64,000 bases of DNA from Thalassotalea sp. PS06 (GTDB taxonomy: Bacteria; Pseudomonadota; Gammaproteobacteria; Enterobacterales; Alteromonadaceae): positions 3,038,001-3,102,000 of the forward strand of contig NZ_CP041638.1 in the NCBI RefSeq assembly GCF_007197775.1. The letters are read 5' to 3'. The notes under the pieces are model-generated. The model worked only from the letters and a program-made list of their open reading frames with translations. It searched no databases and was not told where the DNA came from. This document shows, in pieces, positions 18,861-28,456 of this stretch; the first letter of the stretch is position 1, and each line of letters starts with the position of its first letter. A program made the translations under genes and the position numbers.

Positions 18861-18915
18861 GAGGCAACTATCTTTGCCTCTAAAAACAAAAAAGGCAGGA
18901 GAACCTGCCTTTTTC
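18861..18915 (-). terminator. tandem hairpins, terminator of the SYLF lipoprotein gene
   Basis: AAAGGCAGG (18891-18899) pairs with CCTGCCTTT (18904-18912), with a T-run on the minus strand. A second perfect hairpin, GAGGCAA with TTGCCTC (18861-18880), lies just beyond it toward arsR. Confidence 0.8.
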
Positions 18916-18933
18916 ATCGATAACAATTCTATT

Positions 18934-19485
18934 CTAATTCAGCTCGTCATTCTTGACGTATTTAGTACCTTTTACGGTTGCCTGGAGAGCAAGACCATTT
19001 TCAGTTAACTGATAAATAATGATATCACCAATGGTTACACCACCACTGGCTTGGCCGCCCTTATCACCAGCTTTTGCGGCTGCATCCGCTTCACCACCAA
19101 AGGCCCAGCCATCTTCCACAAACTTATCCATGGCTTCTTTGGTTTTAAATACAAACACGGCACGGAAATCTTTGGCACCTAAACCAATACCAACGCCTGC
19201 TTCGTACATATCCATATAGGTATTTTCACCGCTGGCGTTATCATGCACAACACCGTAACCGGTGCCCGCAGCGACGATGAGTAGATTCACTTGAGCATTT
19301 GAAAACACTGCATAGCCGGGTGCTTTCATGATGACGTCTTTGGCGCCTGGACTGGCTTGTTCAACATCAGCGACAACTTCTTCACTCATTGAGAGAATGG
19401 CCGCGCGCTGTTCTTCAGGGGTATCGCCGTCGGCCGAACAGCCGACGAACATAAAAACTGCTACTAAACAGAGAAGTTTTTTCAT
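18934..19485 (-). CDS. SYLF-domain (YSC84-related) lipoprotein
   Basis: A 183-residue lipoprotein. The signal MKKLLCLVAVFMFVGCS carries a lipobox with Cys16. The mature part has KAPGYAVFSNAQVNLL, GYGVVHDNASGE and AGVGIGLGAKDFRAVFVF, the pattern of the SYLF lipid-binding domain. A Gly/Ala-rich stretch (EADAAAKAGDKGGQASG) precedes the last strands. Ser follows the lipidated Cys, so outer-membrane sorting is expected. The function in bacteria is not established. It is monocistronic, with its own terminator. Confidence 0.88.
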   Translation of the reverse strand: MKKLLCLVAVFMFVGCSADGDTPEEQRAAILSMSEEVVADVEQASPGAKDVIMKAPGYAVFSNAQVNLLIVAAGTGYGVVHDNASGENTYMDMYEAGVGIGLGAKDFRAVFVFKTKEAMDKFVEDGWAFGGEADAAAKAGDKGGQASGGVTIGDIIIYQLTENGLALQATVKGTKYVKNDELN

Positions 19486-19518
19486 TACATTGCCTCACTA
19501 GGATCGAAATTTAGTGTA

Positions 19519-21405
19519 TTAGAGGCTTACCAAATTTCCTTTTTCCTGAAGCCATTCCTTCCGATCACCGGCACGTTTTTTGGAGAGCAACATATCCATG
19601 ATTTCCATGGTAATGTCGTAGTCGTCTACTGTTAGTTGCACCAGGCGCCGTGTGTTCGGATCCATGGTGGTTTCACGCAATTGCAAGGGATTCATTTCAC
19701 CCAAGCCTTTAAACCGCTGTACGTTAACCTTGCCACGTTTCTTTTCAGCTTCAATCCGATCCAATATCCCTTCTTTTTCCTGTTCATCCAAGGCATAAAA
19801 TACTTCTTTACCGACGTCGATACGATACAACGGCGGCATTGCCACATAAACATGACCGGCCTGAACCAGAGGTAAAAAATGTTGGGTGAACAACGCACAA
19901 AGCAAGGTTGCAATATGCAAACCATCCGAATCAGCATCGGCAAGGATACAAATTTTGCCGTACCGCAACGACGAAAGATCTGAGCTGTCCGGATCGATAC
20001 CCAAGGCCACGGAAATATCGTGGATCTCCTGCGAGGCCAGAATCTGTCCCGATTCCACTTCCCAGGAGTTTAAAATTTTACCTCGTAAAGGCATTATAGC
20101 CTGAAAATCACGATCCCGTGCTTGTTTAGCACTTCCGCCGGCAGAATCACCCTCTACCAGAAATAATTCTGATCTTTCAGGCTCTTGGGAACCACAGTCA
20201 GTTAACTTACCTGGCAAGGCTGGACCTTGAGTGACCTTTTTACGAACGACTTTTTTACTGGCGCGCATACGGCGTTGGGCATTGCTGATACAAAATTCAG
20301 CGAGCGCTTCAGCTACATCGGTATGCTCGTTTAACCACAAGCTAAACGCATCTTTCACCACTCCAGAAACAAAGGCTGAACATTGTCTTGACGACAAGCG
20401 TTCTTTGGTTTGTCCGGCAAATTGTGGATCCTGAATTTTCACCGACAGGATGAAACAACACTTATCCCAGATATCATCCGGGGTCAGTTTAACGCCGCGA
20501 GGAATCAGGTTACGGAACTCACAAAACTCACGCATTGAGTCTAACAGGCCTTGTCGCAAGCCGTTTACATGGGTACCACCCTGAATCGTAGGGATCAGGT
20601 TTACGTAACTTTCACCGATGGTTTCACCACCTTCAACAAGCCAGTTAACTGCCCAGTCAACCGCTTCATGCTGTGAGGAAAAGGAACCAATGAATGGCTC
20701 TTCCGGCAAGCTGGTCCAATTATTGACCGCGTCTTTTAAATAATCCTGAAGACCATTTTCATAACACCAGTGATGTTTTTCGTTCTTCACTTTGTCATGA
20801 AATTTAATACTCAGGCCTGGGCACAATACCGCTTTCGCCTTGAGAATATGACAAAGTTTATTCACCGAAAATTTAGCAGAATCGAAGTAGCCGGCATCTG
20901 GCCAAAAGCGCACCCGGGTTCCGGTATTGCGCTTTCCAACCGTGCCTGTTTCCACCAGATCCTGCGCCTTTTCACCATTTTCAAAGGCCATTTCGAACAC
21001 TTTTGCGTTTCGCTTTACGGTCACTTCTACTCGTGTTGATAGCGCATTTACAACAGAAATACCTACCCCGTGCAAACCACCAGAGAACTGATAGTTTTTA
21101 TTAGAGAACTTACCACCGGCATGCAGCTTAGTGAAAATTAACTCAACACCCGGTACCCCCTCTTCTGGATGCACATCAGTCGGCATACCACGACCATCAT
21201 CGATAACCTCTAATGACTGGTCTTCATGGAGAATTACCTGGATGTTACTGGCATGGCCTGCCAATGCCTCATCGACAGAGTTATCGATGACTTCCTGGCC
21301 TAGGTGATTAGGACGGTTGGTGTCAGTGTACATGCCCGGACGTCGGCGAACCGGGTCCAGACCACTTAATACTTCGATTGATTCAGAATTATATTGCTCG
21401 GTCAT
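19519..21405 (-). CDS. parE: DNA topoisomerase IV subunit B
   Basis: A 628-residue GHKL ATPase subunit of topoisomerase IV. The ATP-binding motifs QEVIDNSVDEALAG, DDGRGMPTD and GGLHGVGISVVNAL, and the TOPRIM motifs LVEGDSAGGSAKQARDR and DADSDG, are all present. The C-terminus KGLGEMNPLQLRETTMDP matches the family. Its ATG overlaps the yqiA stop codon (ATGA), so it is translationally coupled to yqiA at the end of the nudF-yqiB-cpdA-yqiA-parE operon. Confidence 0.98.
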   Translation of the reverse strand: MTEQYNSESIEVLSGLDPVRRRPGMYTDTNRPNHLGQEVIDNSVDEALAGHASNIQVILHEDQSLEVIDDGRGMPTDVHPEEGVPGVELIFTKLHAGGKFSNKNYQFSGGLHGVGISVVNALSTRVEVTVKRNAKVFEMAFENGEKAQDLVETGTVGKRNTGTRVRFWPDAGYFDSAKFSVNKLCHILKAKAVLCPGLSIKFHDKVKNEKHHWCYENGLQDYLKDAVNNWTSLPEEPFIGSFSSQHEAVDWAVNWLVEGGETIGESYVNLIPTIQGGTHVNGLRQGLLDSMREFCEFRNLIPRGVKLTPDDIWDKCCFILSVKIQDPQFAGQTKERLSSRQCSAFVSGVVKDAFSLWLNEHTDVAEALAEFCISNAQRRMRASKKVVRKKVTQGPALPGKLTDCGSQEPERSELFLVEGDSAGGSAKQARDRDFQAIMPLRGKILNSWEVESGQILASQEIHDISVALGIDPDSSDLSSLRYGKICILADADSDGLHIATLLCALFTQHFLPLVQAGHVYVAMPPLYRIDVGKEVFYALDEQEKEGILDRIEAEKKRGKVNVQRFKGLGEMNPLQLRETTMDPNTRRLVQLTVDDYDITMEIMDMLLSKKRAGDRKEWLQEKGNLVSL

Positions 21406-22058
21406 CTGCTTAATCTGGCTGTTGAGTTATTAGAATTGTTATTTACATTGCTCATATGGAACTGGAAAAAGTTTACAATATCGTCAAGCATATTGGCAAA
21501 ACCAACAAAGCTGTGATCGCCTCCTTGTTGGACAATCATCTGACATTGCTTATATTTTTCCACCGCCTGACGATAATCTAACACTTCATCACCGGTTTGT
21601 ACCATCACTAAAAAATTTTCTGGCTGATTAATGCTGACAAAGAACTCGCGCAGGGATTGTAAATGCTCTGAAGTTACCTGGTAGGTCTGCGCCGTATAGG
21701 GGTTGGTGTGCTCACCTAAGACCCCTTGCAACAATTCAAAAGGTTTTACCGCAGGATTTACTAATACCGCCTTGCTCGAGAACTTATCGGCCAGATACGT
21801 CGCAAAGTAACCGCCCAGGGAGCTGCCGATAAAATACCACTGGCTATCCGGCTGGCTGTTGACAATTTCCAGCAATTGCGCCATCGCTTCAACCGGGGTA
21901 TTTTGCAACTGTGGGCAATGAAAACCAATTTGCGGGTAGTTGCGCTGAAAAAATTCCCGGGCTTTTTCCGCCTTTAATGACTTAGGGGAACTATTGAAAC
22001 CGTGAATAAATAATATTTGTGAATTGCTCACCGATAAATCCTTCATAAAACGAACCAT
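21402..22058 (-). CDS. yqiA: YqiA-type alpha/beta-hydrolase (esterase)
   Basis: A 218-residue UPF0227 hydrolase. ILFIHGFNSSP forms the oxyanion region, GSSLGG holds nucleophile Ser80, GDEVLDY the acid and GGDHSF the catalytic histidine. E. coli YqiA hydrolyses short-chain acyl esters; its real substrate is unknown. The C-terminus is a low-complexity Asn/Ser tail (NVNNNSNNSTARLSR). It sits between cpdA and parE as in E. coli. A second in-frame ATG at 22046 is an alternative start. Confidence 0.93.
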   Translation of the reverse strand: MVRFMKDLSVSNSQILFIHGFNSSPKSLKAEKAREFFQRNYPQIGFHCPQLQNTPVEAMAQLLEIVNSQPDSQWYFIGSSLGGYFATYLADKFSSKAVLVNPAVKPFELLQGVLGEHTNPYTAQTYQVTSEHLQSLREFFVSINQPENFLVMVQTGDEVLDYRQAVEKYKQCQMIVQQGGDHSFVGFANMLDDIVNFFQFHMSNVNNNSNNSTARLSR

Positions 22059-22065
22059 CTAAACA

Positions 22066-22833
22066 CTAACCAACCGATAACGGCGCGAGCGGTAACTGCT
22101 TAACCCTGGTTTTTAATTGCTTGTTTTCAAAGCTGAACTGTCGATATGCCGGTCCAGAGGGTAAGGCTTTGACACCATCAAACTCAGGATCAAACTGAAT
22201 AGACGTTGCCGGACAGGTATATAAGGGGGCTTTATTTAATGTATCTTTCTCAATAGACATTGCCCGGTGCACGTGACCGCAGGCAATTGCCAAAATATTA
22301 GACTTTTGATTTACCACATGCCAGAAAGAGTCGGCTTCCTGCAAACCATGACGGTCAATAAAATAACCAACCGGTCGCGGATGATGATGCATAAATATCA
22401 GCGTCGATTTTTGCGTATCGGCATTTTCTATACGTGTCAGCTCTTCTGCCGAAACCCGACCCGCTGGTGTCTCGGACTTAGAACTTAGGAACAGACATTC
22501 CAGCTCTTCAAACTCTAAGCTCTTATCCGCATAAATATTGCGATGATTGAGTAATTTCGTCATCTGTTCGACAGAATCATGATTCCCTGGCAGCCAATAC
22601 ACCGGCTTTGAAATCTCACTTTCATCTATCGCTGCAACGAAATTCACATAAGATTCATCGCTATGATCCTGGCTCAAATCGCCGGTAAACACGGCAAATT
22701 GAATGTCGTCATTCGTTTCAATATCTTTCAATACAGCAAGTAAATTCTGGTAAACATTGTGACCATAATGGATAGCTTCTTTATCGGCATATAAATGACA
22801 ATCGCTAAACTGGGCAAAAACGAGAATGGACAC
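22066..22833 (-). CDS. cpdA: 3',5'-cyclic-AMP phosphodiesterase
   Basis: A 255-residue calcineurin-like metallophosphoesterase hydrolysing cAMP. The five metal motifs are in order: FSDCHLY, TGDLSQD, LPGNHDS, FMHHHPRP and CGHVHR. It lies in the conserved nudF-yqiB-cpdA-yqiA-parE order. The start is GTG at 22833-22831. Confidence 0.94.
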   Translation of the reverse strand: MSILVFAQFSDCHLYADKEAIHYGHNVYQNLLAVLKDIETNDDIQFAVFTGDLSQDHSDESYVNFVAAIDESEISKPVYWLPGNHDSVEQMTKLLNHRNIYADKSLEFEELECLFLSSKSETPAGRVSAEELTRIENADTQKSTLIFMHHHPRPVGYFIDRHGLQEADSFWHVVNQKSNILAIACGHVHRAMSIEKDTLNKAPLYTCPATSIQFDPEFDGVKALPSGPAYRQFSFENKQLKTRVKQLPLAPLSVG

Positions 22834-22852
22834 GGTACTAATACTTTACGAC

Positions 22853-23314
22853 TTACTTAACTGCAGTTTGCCCCAGACGTAAGCAGGTTTGCAACCACTC
22901 CGTCAGGAATTGATGGGTTTGTTGTTTTTCGTCTGGCTGCATCATTGATTGATTAGGGTAATCATATCTTGGCTTGATACGGCGAGTCTGCGCAGATTCT
23001 ATCACTTCGGCGACTCTGGCGTCATGGTAAAGACGAATCACCATAAAAGGTTTACTCAGTAATTTGCCGATGACCTGACAGTCATTATCACTGGCACTCA
23101 ATTGGCGGAACTCAACCACATTGGTGTACTTGGATTGTTCCGTCACCCGAAGCTGAAAAGCATGGCGTTCATCAATGGAAAATTCACGCTGCTCACCCAC
23201 TTCTGAAATGCCGCCTAGTAACCTAAGCAGCAAAACATAGTTGATCTCACAGCTATTTAATAGCTGTTTAAGATTAGGATGATAACGTTGCGATTGAGAC
23301 ACGACCTTTTCCAT
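22853..23314 (-). CDS. yqiB: DUF1249-family protein YqiB
   Basis: A 153-residue protein of the DUF1249 family. It has RYHPNLKQLLNSCEINYVLLLRLL, a typical opening, and CQVIGKLLSKPFMVIRLYHDARVAEV, followed by RIKPRYDYPN and HQFLTEWL. The function is unknown. It lies 9 bp downstream of nudF and 19 bp upstream of cpdA in the usual order. Confidence 0.9.
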   Translation of the reverse strand: MEKVVSQSQRYHPNLKQLLNSCEINYVLLLRLLGGISEVGEQREFSIDERHAFQLRVTEQSKYTNVVEFRQLSASDNDCQVIGKLLSKPFMVIRLYHDARVAEVIESAQTRRIKPRYDYPNQSMMQPDEKQQTHQFLTEWLQTCLRLGQTAVK

Positions 23315-23323
23315 GAGTTAACA

Positions 23324-23953
23324 TTACGCCGACAACTTTTGATAATTCAGAGCCAACCACTGTAAGGCTATTATAGTTGATGCATTGGTGATACGACCCT
23401 GTTGCAACCATTCTAAAGCCTGTTGACGAGATACCACGTGGGTACGAATATCCTCATTTTCATAATCAAGACCATGAAGTTTTCCGCCTAACTCTTCGGA
23501 TAAAGAACAAAGCCCCAGATACAGATACAACTTCTCGCTGGTGCCACCCGGACTGGAAAAGTACTCCATGATGTAGATGAGGTTTTCCGGTGTTAGATCT
23601 AACCCAGATTCCTCTTCGGCTTCTCTGATTGCCACCGACTCTGGGGTTTCACCTTCTTCAATCATGCCGGCAACTGGCTCGAGTAACCAGGCTTGTTGGT
23701 TCTCGCGAACCGCCCCGGCACGAAATTGCTCCACCAGTAATACCTTATCCTGTTTGACATCATAAGGCAGCAAAATCGCCGCATCACCGCGCTCAAAAAT
23801 TTCCCGGGTAAATTCCCCGGACATACCGCCAGCAAATAACTCATGTTGGATATGCCACTCATCTACCCGGAAAAAGCCCTGAAATACAGTCTTCTTGTCA
23901 TTTACCTGAACTTTCGCCGGATTTGTAGTGTTATCGTGATTATCTGAACTCAT
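23324..23953 (-). CDS. nudF: ADP-ribose diphosphatase (Nudix)
   Basis: A 209-residue Nudix hydrolase. The Nudix box starts at Gly96 (GMIEEGETPESVA) and runs through REAEEESGL, giving the complete GX5EX7REXXEEXG pattern. It cleaves ADP-ribose to AMP and ribose-5-phosphate, a housecleaning reaction. Upstream QFRAGA and downstream EYFSSPGGTSEKLYLYLG are the ADPRase signatures. It is the first gene of the operon that ends with parE and is divergent from tolC. Confidence 0.95.
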   Translation of the reverse strand: MSSDNHDNTTNPAKVQVNDKKTVFQGFFRVDEWHIQHELFAGGMSGEFTREIFERGDAAILLPYDVKQDKVLLVEQFRAGAVRENQQAWLLEPVAGMIEEGETPESVAIREAEEESGLDLTPENLIYIMEYFSSPGGTSEKLYLYLGLCSLSEELGGKLHGLDYENEDIRTHVVSRQQALEWLQQGRITNASTIIALQWLALNYQKLSA

Positions 23954-24103
23954 AGTGGATACTTATTAATCAATACAAGGCTTTAGAAATAAATTCTGTT
24001 ACACTTTAGTCGATAAGTGAGACTAATATCTCTTCAGCATACCATTATTAATCGATACAATGGCTGAAAATAACTAAAGTTTGAGTATTAACAGGAAAAA
24101 CTC

Positions 24104-25525
24104 ATGACAAATAAACTGAATTCTTTATTTGTCGGCGTGGTGCTGGCGTGTACGAGCTCCGTTGTCGCTGCCGAAGATTTAAAGGAAATTTATCAGTTGG
24201 CATTAGCCAATGATCCAACTGTTCAGAAAGCAAAAGCACAATACTTGGCCAGTGAAGAGCGCATTACTCAGGCTCGCTCCGTATTATTGCCTCAAGTTAA
24301 TGGCTCGGCTGGTTACACATCAAGTTCACAAGAAAGTCCGTCAATTTTATCCACCATTGCTGGTGTTGAAGAAGAGTTTCGAGTTACCACAGATCGAGAT
24401 GTATTCGATTATGGCTTGAGCCTTAGTATGCAGCTTTATCATCACAACAGCTGGATAACCTTAGAAACATCAAAAAAAGCCGCGCACCAGTTTGACCTGA
24501 ACTACCAGTTTGCCAAACAACAACTCATCACTCGAGTGACTACCGCATACTTTGATGTATTGGCAGCGCAAGATGGTTTAGAATTCGCAATTGCAGAGAA
24601 AAATGCGATTGAGCGTCAATTAGAGCAAACTAAGCAGCGTTTCTCTGTTGGTTTGACAGCAATTACCGATGTGCACGAAGCACAAGCCCAATACGATAAC
24701 TCCGTAGCTGAAGAAATTCGTGCGCAAAATGCGGTTTATCAGGCGGAAGAAATCCTTCGTGAGATTACCGGTAAGTACCCACGTGAATTGGATACCCTCA
24801 ATACTGAGCGTTTCAGTGCGGTTATGCCAACCCCTGGTTCTGCCGATAGCTGGCAACAATTAGCTGAAGCGAAAAACCTACAGCTAATCAATCAAAAAGT
24901 TGCTGTTGATATCGCTAAAGAAAACATCGATTTAGCTTTTTCTGGTCACTTACCAACGTTGAGCTTGTCAGGAAGCTACGGATTCTCTTCAACGGATCAA
25001 GATAATGATCCAACCGTATTCCCGGGCACCGATATCTCAACAGGACAGACCCTAAGTGGTAGTGAAACGGATACGAATTCAATTGGCGTGCAATTAAACG
25101 TTCCTATCTTCTCTGGTCTTCGCACCAGCGCTGAAGTAGATGAAGCGAAACACCTGTATGTTTCTGCCAATCAGGACCTGCAAATTACTTACCGCGCGGT
25201 TGTACGTGAATCACGTAGTGCATATAACACCATCGTTGCTACCATCTCAGGTGTGAAAGCATTTGAACAATCGGTAATTTCAGCTGAAAGTGCATTGAAA
25301 GCAACAGAAGCCGGTTTTGAAGTAGGTACCCGTACCATCGTCGACGTATTAGATAGTACTCGTAATTTGTACAACGCCAAGCGTAACCTTTCTACCACCC
25401 GCTATCAGTACATCATCAATATGTTACTGCTAAAAGAAGCAGCCGGTACCATTACCGAAGAAGACATCAATACCATCAATGCTGGTTTGCAAGAGGCAAG
25501 ACCTATTGATCCGGATAACGTCTAA
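24104..25525 (+). CDS. tolC: outer-membrane efflux channel TolC
   Basis: A 473-residue trimeric outer-membrane/periplasmic tunnel used by RND, MFS and type I secretion exporters. The signal peptide MTNKLNSLFVGVVLACTSSVVAA is cut before EDLKEIYQLALANDP. Two OEP repeats are visible, each with a long coiled-coil part and the RFSVGLTAITDVHEAQA / GFEVGTRTIVDVLDSTR signature. It is divergent from nudF and followed by a strong terminator and a mosaic repeat. Confidence 0.96.
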   Translation: MTNKLNSLFVGVVLACTSSVVAAEDLKEIYQLALANDPTVQKAKAQYLASEERITQARSVLLPQVNGSAGYTSSSQESPSILSTIAGVEEEFRVTTDRDVFDYGLSLSMQLYHHNSWITLETSKKAAHQFDLNYQFAKQQLITRVTTAYFDVLAAQDGLEFAIAEKNAIERQLEQTKQRFSVGLTAITDVHEAQAQYDNSVAEEIRAQNAVYQAEEILREITGKYPRELDTLNTERFSAVMPTPGSADSWQQLAEAKNLQLINQKVAVDIAKENIDLAFSGHLPTLSLSGSYGFSSTDQDNDPTVFPGTDISTGQTLSGSETDTNSIGVQLNVPIFSGLRTSAEVDEAKHLYVSANQDLQITYRAVVRESRSAYNTIVATISGVKAFEQSVISAESALKATEAGFEVGTRTIVDVLDSTRNLYNAKRNLSTTRYQYIINMLLLKEAAGTITEEDINTINAGLQEARPIDPDNV

Positions 25526-25528
25526 ACC

Positions 25529-25557
25529 GAAAAAAGCCCGCTTTGCGGGCTTTTTTG
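25529..25557 (+). terminator. tolC terminator
   Basis: Stem GCCCGC (25536-25541) with GCGGGC (25545-25550), preceded by A6 and followed by T6. The sequence beyond it (TTTTGTTTTAGAGGGAAGCT) is shared with the rpoD and gspB terminators. Confidence 0.95.
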
Positions 25558-25561
25558 TTTT

Positions 25562-25921
25562 AGAGGGAAGCTACGCAGAGGGAATCAAAATGTACAGAAT
25601 TTTGAAGGTGGAGTTTCAATAAAATTGAAAAGGTGGAGTCGAGATGATAGACATCTCGATGAAAGCTAAATTCTCACTATCAAACATCACAGATAAAATA
25701 GAGATTATTTTGATGGTTATGATCAGGGATGATCAGTATGCCGAAAATGCATGAAGCAATTTTCGGTGGAGTCGAGATGATGGACATATCGATGAAAGCT
25801 AAATTCTAACTACCAAAATGCGATTTGAAGAGCATTTTCTCCACCATCAAAACGATTAAGTTTTGACTCCACCCAAAACATCACAACGAGAATGTTTTAT
25901 CCCTCTACGAAGTTTCCCTCT
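25562..25921. repeat. mosaic hairpin repeat R1 with 22-bp inverted ends
   Basis: A 360-bp gene-free block between the convergent genes tolC and hldE. Its ends are imperfect 22-bp inverted repeats (25562-25583 and 25900-25921, AGAGGGAAGCTACGCAGAGG type). Inside is a chain of small hairpins: TCAAAAT/ATTTTGA, TTTCAATAAAATTGAAA, TCGAGATG/ACATCTCGA twice, CCGAAAATGC/GCAATTTTCGG, AAAATGC/GCATTTT and TCAAAAC/GTTTTGA. They are joined by GGTGGAGT in the left half and ACTCCACC in the right half. No ORF of interest was seen. Confidence 0.85.
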
Positions 25922-25931
25922 AAGATTCGCG

Positions 25932-27359
25932 TTAATCTTCTAAGCGAATCGTGTTAATAATCTCAGTGGTGGAAATACCATCTTCGAAATTTAACACCTG
26001 AACTTCACCACCGTTGGCGATCACTTCTTTGCCACCGGCAATGTCTTCGACTTTGTAATCGCCGCCTTTAACCAAAATATCGGGTAATAAGCCGGAAATT
26101 AATCGCTGTGGTGTGTCTTCAGAAAAGCTAACCACCCAATCGACGGCGCCAAGGCCTGCAAGTACTGCCATACGACGATCAACCGGATTGATCGGACGAC
26201 CAGTACCTTTTAATCGTTTAACCGAATCATCGTCATTAACGGCGACAATTAAGCGATCGCCAAGATCGCTTGCATGGGTCAGGTAAGACACATGGCCAGC
26301 ATGAAGAATGTCGAAACAACCATTGGTCATCACAATCTTTTCACCACGATCGCGGGCCTGCTCCATGATGAGTTTCAATTGTTGCTCGGTTACCACACCA
26401 GAACCACTTTCCTGACCAGAGCGAATCGCCTGAGCAATTTCCACTTCACTGACCGTCGATGTACCTAGCTTGCCAACAACAATGCCGGCGGCGATATTGG
26501 CAAGCGCACTTGCCTGACCAAACGAAGAACCAGCGGCAATCGCTAATGCCAGGGTGGCAATAACCGTATCGCCAGCACCGGTAACATCAAATACTTCTTT
26601 GGCATGAGTAGGTAAATGCAACTCTTCTTCATTGGCACGAATCAGTGTCATACCATGCTCAGAACGAGTAACTAACAAGGCTTTTAATTCAAGCTCTGCC
26701 AGCAGTTTCTGCCCCTTATCGAGGATATCCTGCTCGTCCTTACAAGGGCCTACAACTGCTTCGAATTCTGACATGTTCGGGGTAATCAAATCAGCGCCAC
26801 GATACTTGCTAAAATCGTCACCTTTGGGGTCGACAAGTACCGGCACATTATGTGATTTCGCCAGGCGGATAAGATTTTGAACTTCACTCAATGTTCCCTT
26901 AGCATAGTCCGACAATAACAACAGATGGTGTTGGTCGATGTGTTGCTCTACCTGACGATATAAGTCCTGCTTGTCTAAATCATCTAAAGAGTCTTCAAAA
27001 TCCAGACGAATCAGCTGTTGATTACGACTCATCACCCTAAGTTTGGTAATGGTCGGGATATCCGGGTAGCGGGTGAACTGACAAATAACATCTAAAGACG
27101 AAAGCGACGAATCGAGAGCATCGCTGGCCTCATCTTCACCGGTTATCCCCGATAACGTTACCTGGCCACCTAAGCTGGCAATATTCAAAGCAACGTTTGC
27201 CGCGCCACCCGGGCGGTCCTCATTATTATCAATTTTAACGACAGGAACTGGCGCTTCCGGAGAGATCCGTGATGTTGGTCCTAACCAGTATCGATCGAGC
27301 ATAATATCGCCGACGACCATAACTCGGGCATCGCTAAAATTTGGAATATCTACTTTCAT
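25932..27359 (-). CDS. hldE: bifunctional heptose-7-phosphate kinase / heptose-1-phosphate adenylyltransferase
   Basis: A 475-residue fusion for ADP-heptose synthesis, used in the LPS inner core. The N-terminal PfkB-type sugar kinase has [19 protein letters not shown] and the anion-hole motif [12 protein letters not shown] near residue 260. The C-terminal cytidylyltransferase-fold domain has [16 protein letters not shown] near 345, with the HXGH motif. Length matches E. coli HldE. It is divergent from an LpxL-type acyltransferase, which also belongs to lipid A/LPS synthesis. Confidence 0.97.
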   Translation of the reverse strand: MKVDIPNFSDARVMVVGDIMLDRYWLGPTSRISPEAPVPVVKIDNNEDRPGGAANVALNIASLGGQVTLSGITGEDEASDALDSSLSSLDVICQFTRYPDIPTITKLRVMSRNQQLIRLDFEDSLDDLDKQDLYRQVEQHIDQHHLLLLSDYAKGTLSEVQNLIRLAKSHNVPVLVDPKGDDFSKYRGADLITPNMSEFEAVVGPCKDEQDILDKGQKLLAELELKALLVTRSEHGMTLIRANEEELHLPTHAKEVFDVTGAGDTVIATLALAIAAGSSFGQASALANIAAGIVVGKLGTSTVSEVEIAQAIRSGQESGSGVVTEQQLKLIMEQARDRGEKIVMTNGCFDILHAGHVSYLTHASDLGDRLIVAVNDDDSVKRLKGTGRPINPVDRRMAVLAGLGAVDWVVSFSEDTPQRLISGLLPDILVKGGDYKVEDIAGGKEVIANGGEVQVLNFEDGISTTEIINTIRLED

Positions 27360-27500
27360 ACCGCTTTCCGTTTTGGATATAATTTCACAATTGTGCCGTT
27401 AACAGGGTCCTGGGCATTGCATTAAGCAACTGGTAGGTGCTCGTTAATGACGAAATATCGGTATAGTGTACCATAAGCTTTTTCATGAGTTGACGTTGCC

Positions 27501-28442
27501 TTGAGTAAAAACAAAGTATTACAAACCAAATTCAAAACCAGTTTCCTGCTACCTAAATATTGGTTCACCTGGCTTGGGGTTCTTGTTCTGTTCACCATTT
27601 CCCTTCTTCCTTATCGGGTGCAATTCCACCTGGGGCGCGGAATTGGTCGCTTACTGCAAAAAATCGGTGGTTCGCGACAGCGTGTTGCTGAGAAGAATAT
27701 TGAAGTGTGTTTTCCACATCTTAACGAAGCAGATCGAGCCAAACTCATTCGTAAAAACTTTGAAAATACCGGTATCGCCCTGTTAGAAACCGGCATGGGC
27801 TGGTGGTGGCCAGACTGGCGTGTAAAACGTAAGTTCACCCTTAAAGGTCTGGAGCATATCAAACAGGCACAGGAAAATGGCCAGGGCGTATTATTACTGG
27901 CGTTCCATAACCTGGCGTTAGAGTTACATTGTCGAGGCTTTGGGCTGCATAACAAAAGCGTGGTGTTTTACCGTCCACACAATAATCCATTAATGGAATA
28001 TTTCCAGTACAAAGGCCGTGGTCGTTCGAATAAATACATGCTGGGCAAACGGGATGTGAAAGGCTTAATTTCCGCCTTACATGACCAGGAAAGCTGTATT
28101 TATTTACCGGATCAGGACTATGGCAGGAATCGTTCGGTATTTATCCCGTTCTTTAATGTACCAGATACGGCAACCACCACAGGTACGATGATTTTTGCTA
28201 AGCAGGACAATGTCAAAACCCTGTTGGTTGATCCGAGTCGTGACGATAAGACCGGCCAATACCTGGTGGAAATCAAACCGGTGTTCGAAGAGATACCAAG
28301 TGGCGACGATATTCAGGATCTGACGAAAATTAATCAGGAGCTTGAAAAAGCCATTGCCGCCAACCCGGAACAATACATGTGGTTACACCGCCGATTCAAG
28401 ACCCGCCCGGATCCAGATGCGGAACCTTTCTATAAAAAATAA
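27501..28442 (+). CDS. lipid A biosynthesis acyltransferase (LpxL/LpxM type)
   Basis: A 313-residue inner-membrane acyltransferase that adds secondary acyl chains to Kdo2-lipid A. A membrane anchor (WFTWLGVLVLFTISLLPY) precedes the catalytic HX4E motif His136-NLAL-Glu141. The PLMEYFQYKGRGRSN and CIYLPDQDYG segments are typical of LpxL-type lauroyl transferases. The start is TTG at 27501: an in-frame TGA lies at 27486-27488 and no ATG or GTG occurs between. LpxL versus LpxM/LpxP specificity cannot be decided here. Confidence 0.92.
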   Translation: MSKNKVLQTKFKTSFLLPKYWFTWLGVLVLFTISLLPYRVQFHLGRGIGRLLQKIGGSRQRVAEKNIEVCFPHLNEADRAKLIRKNFENTGIALLETGMGWWWPDWRVKRKFTLKGLEHIKQAQENGQGVLLLAFHNLALELHCRGFGLHNKSVVFYRPHNNPLMEYFQYKGRGRSNKYMLGKRDVKGLISALHDQESCIYLPDQDYGRNRSVFIPFFNVPDTATTTGTMIFAKQDNVKTLLVDPSRDDKTGQYLVEIKPVFEEIPSGDDIQDLTKINQELEKAIAANPEQYMWLHRRFKTRPDPDAEPFYKK

Positions 28443-28456
28443 AGGATGCCGATGAT

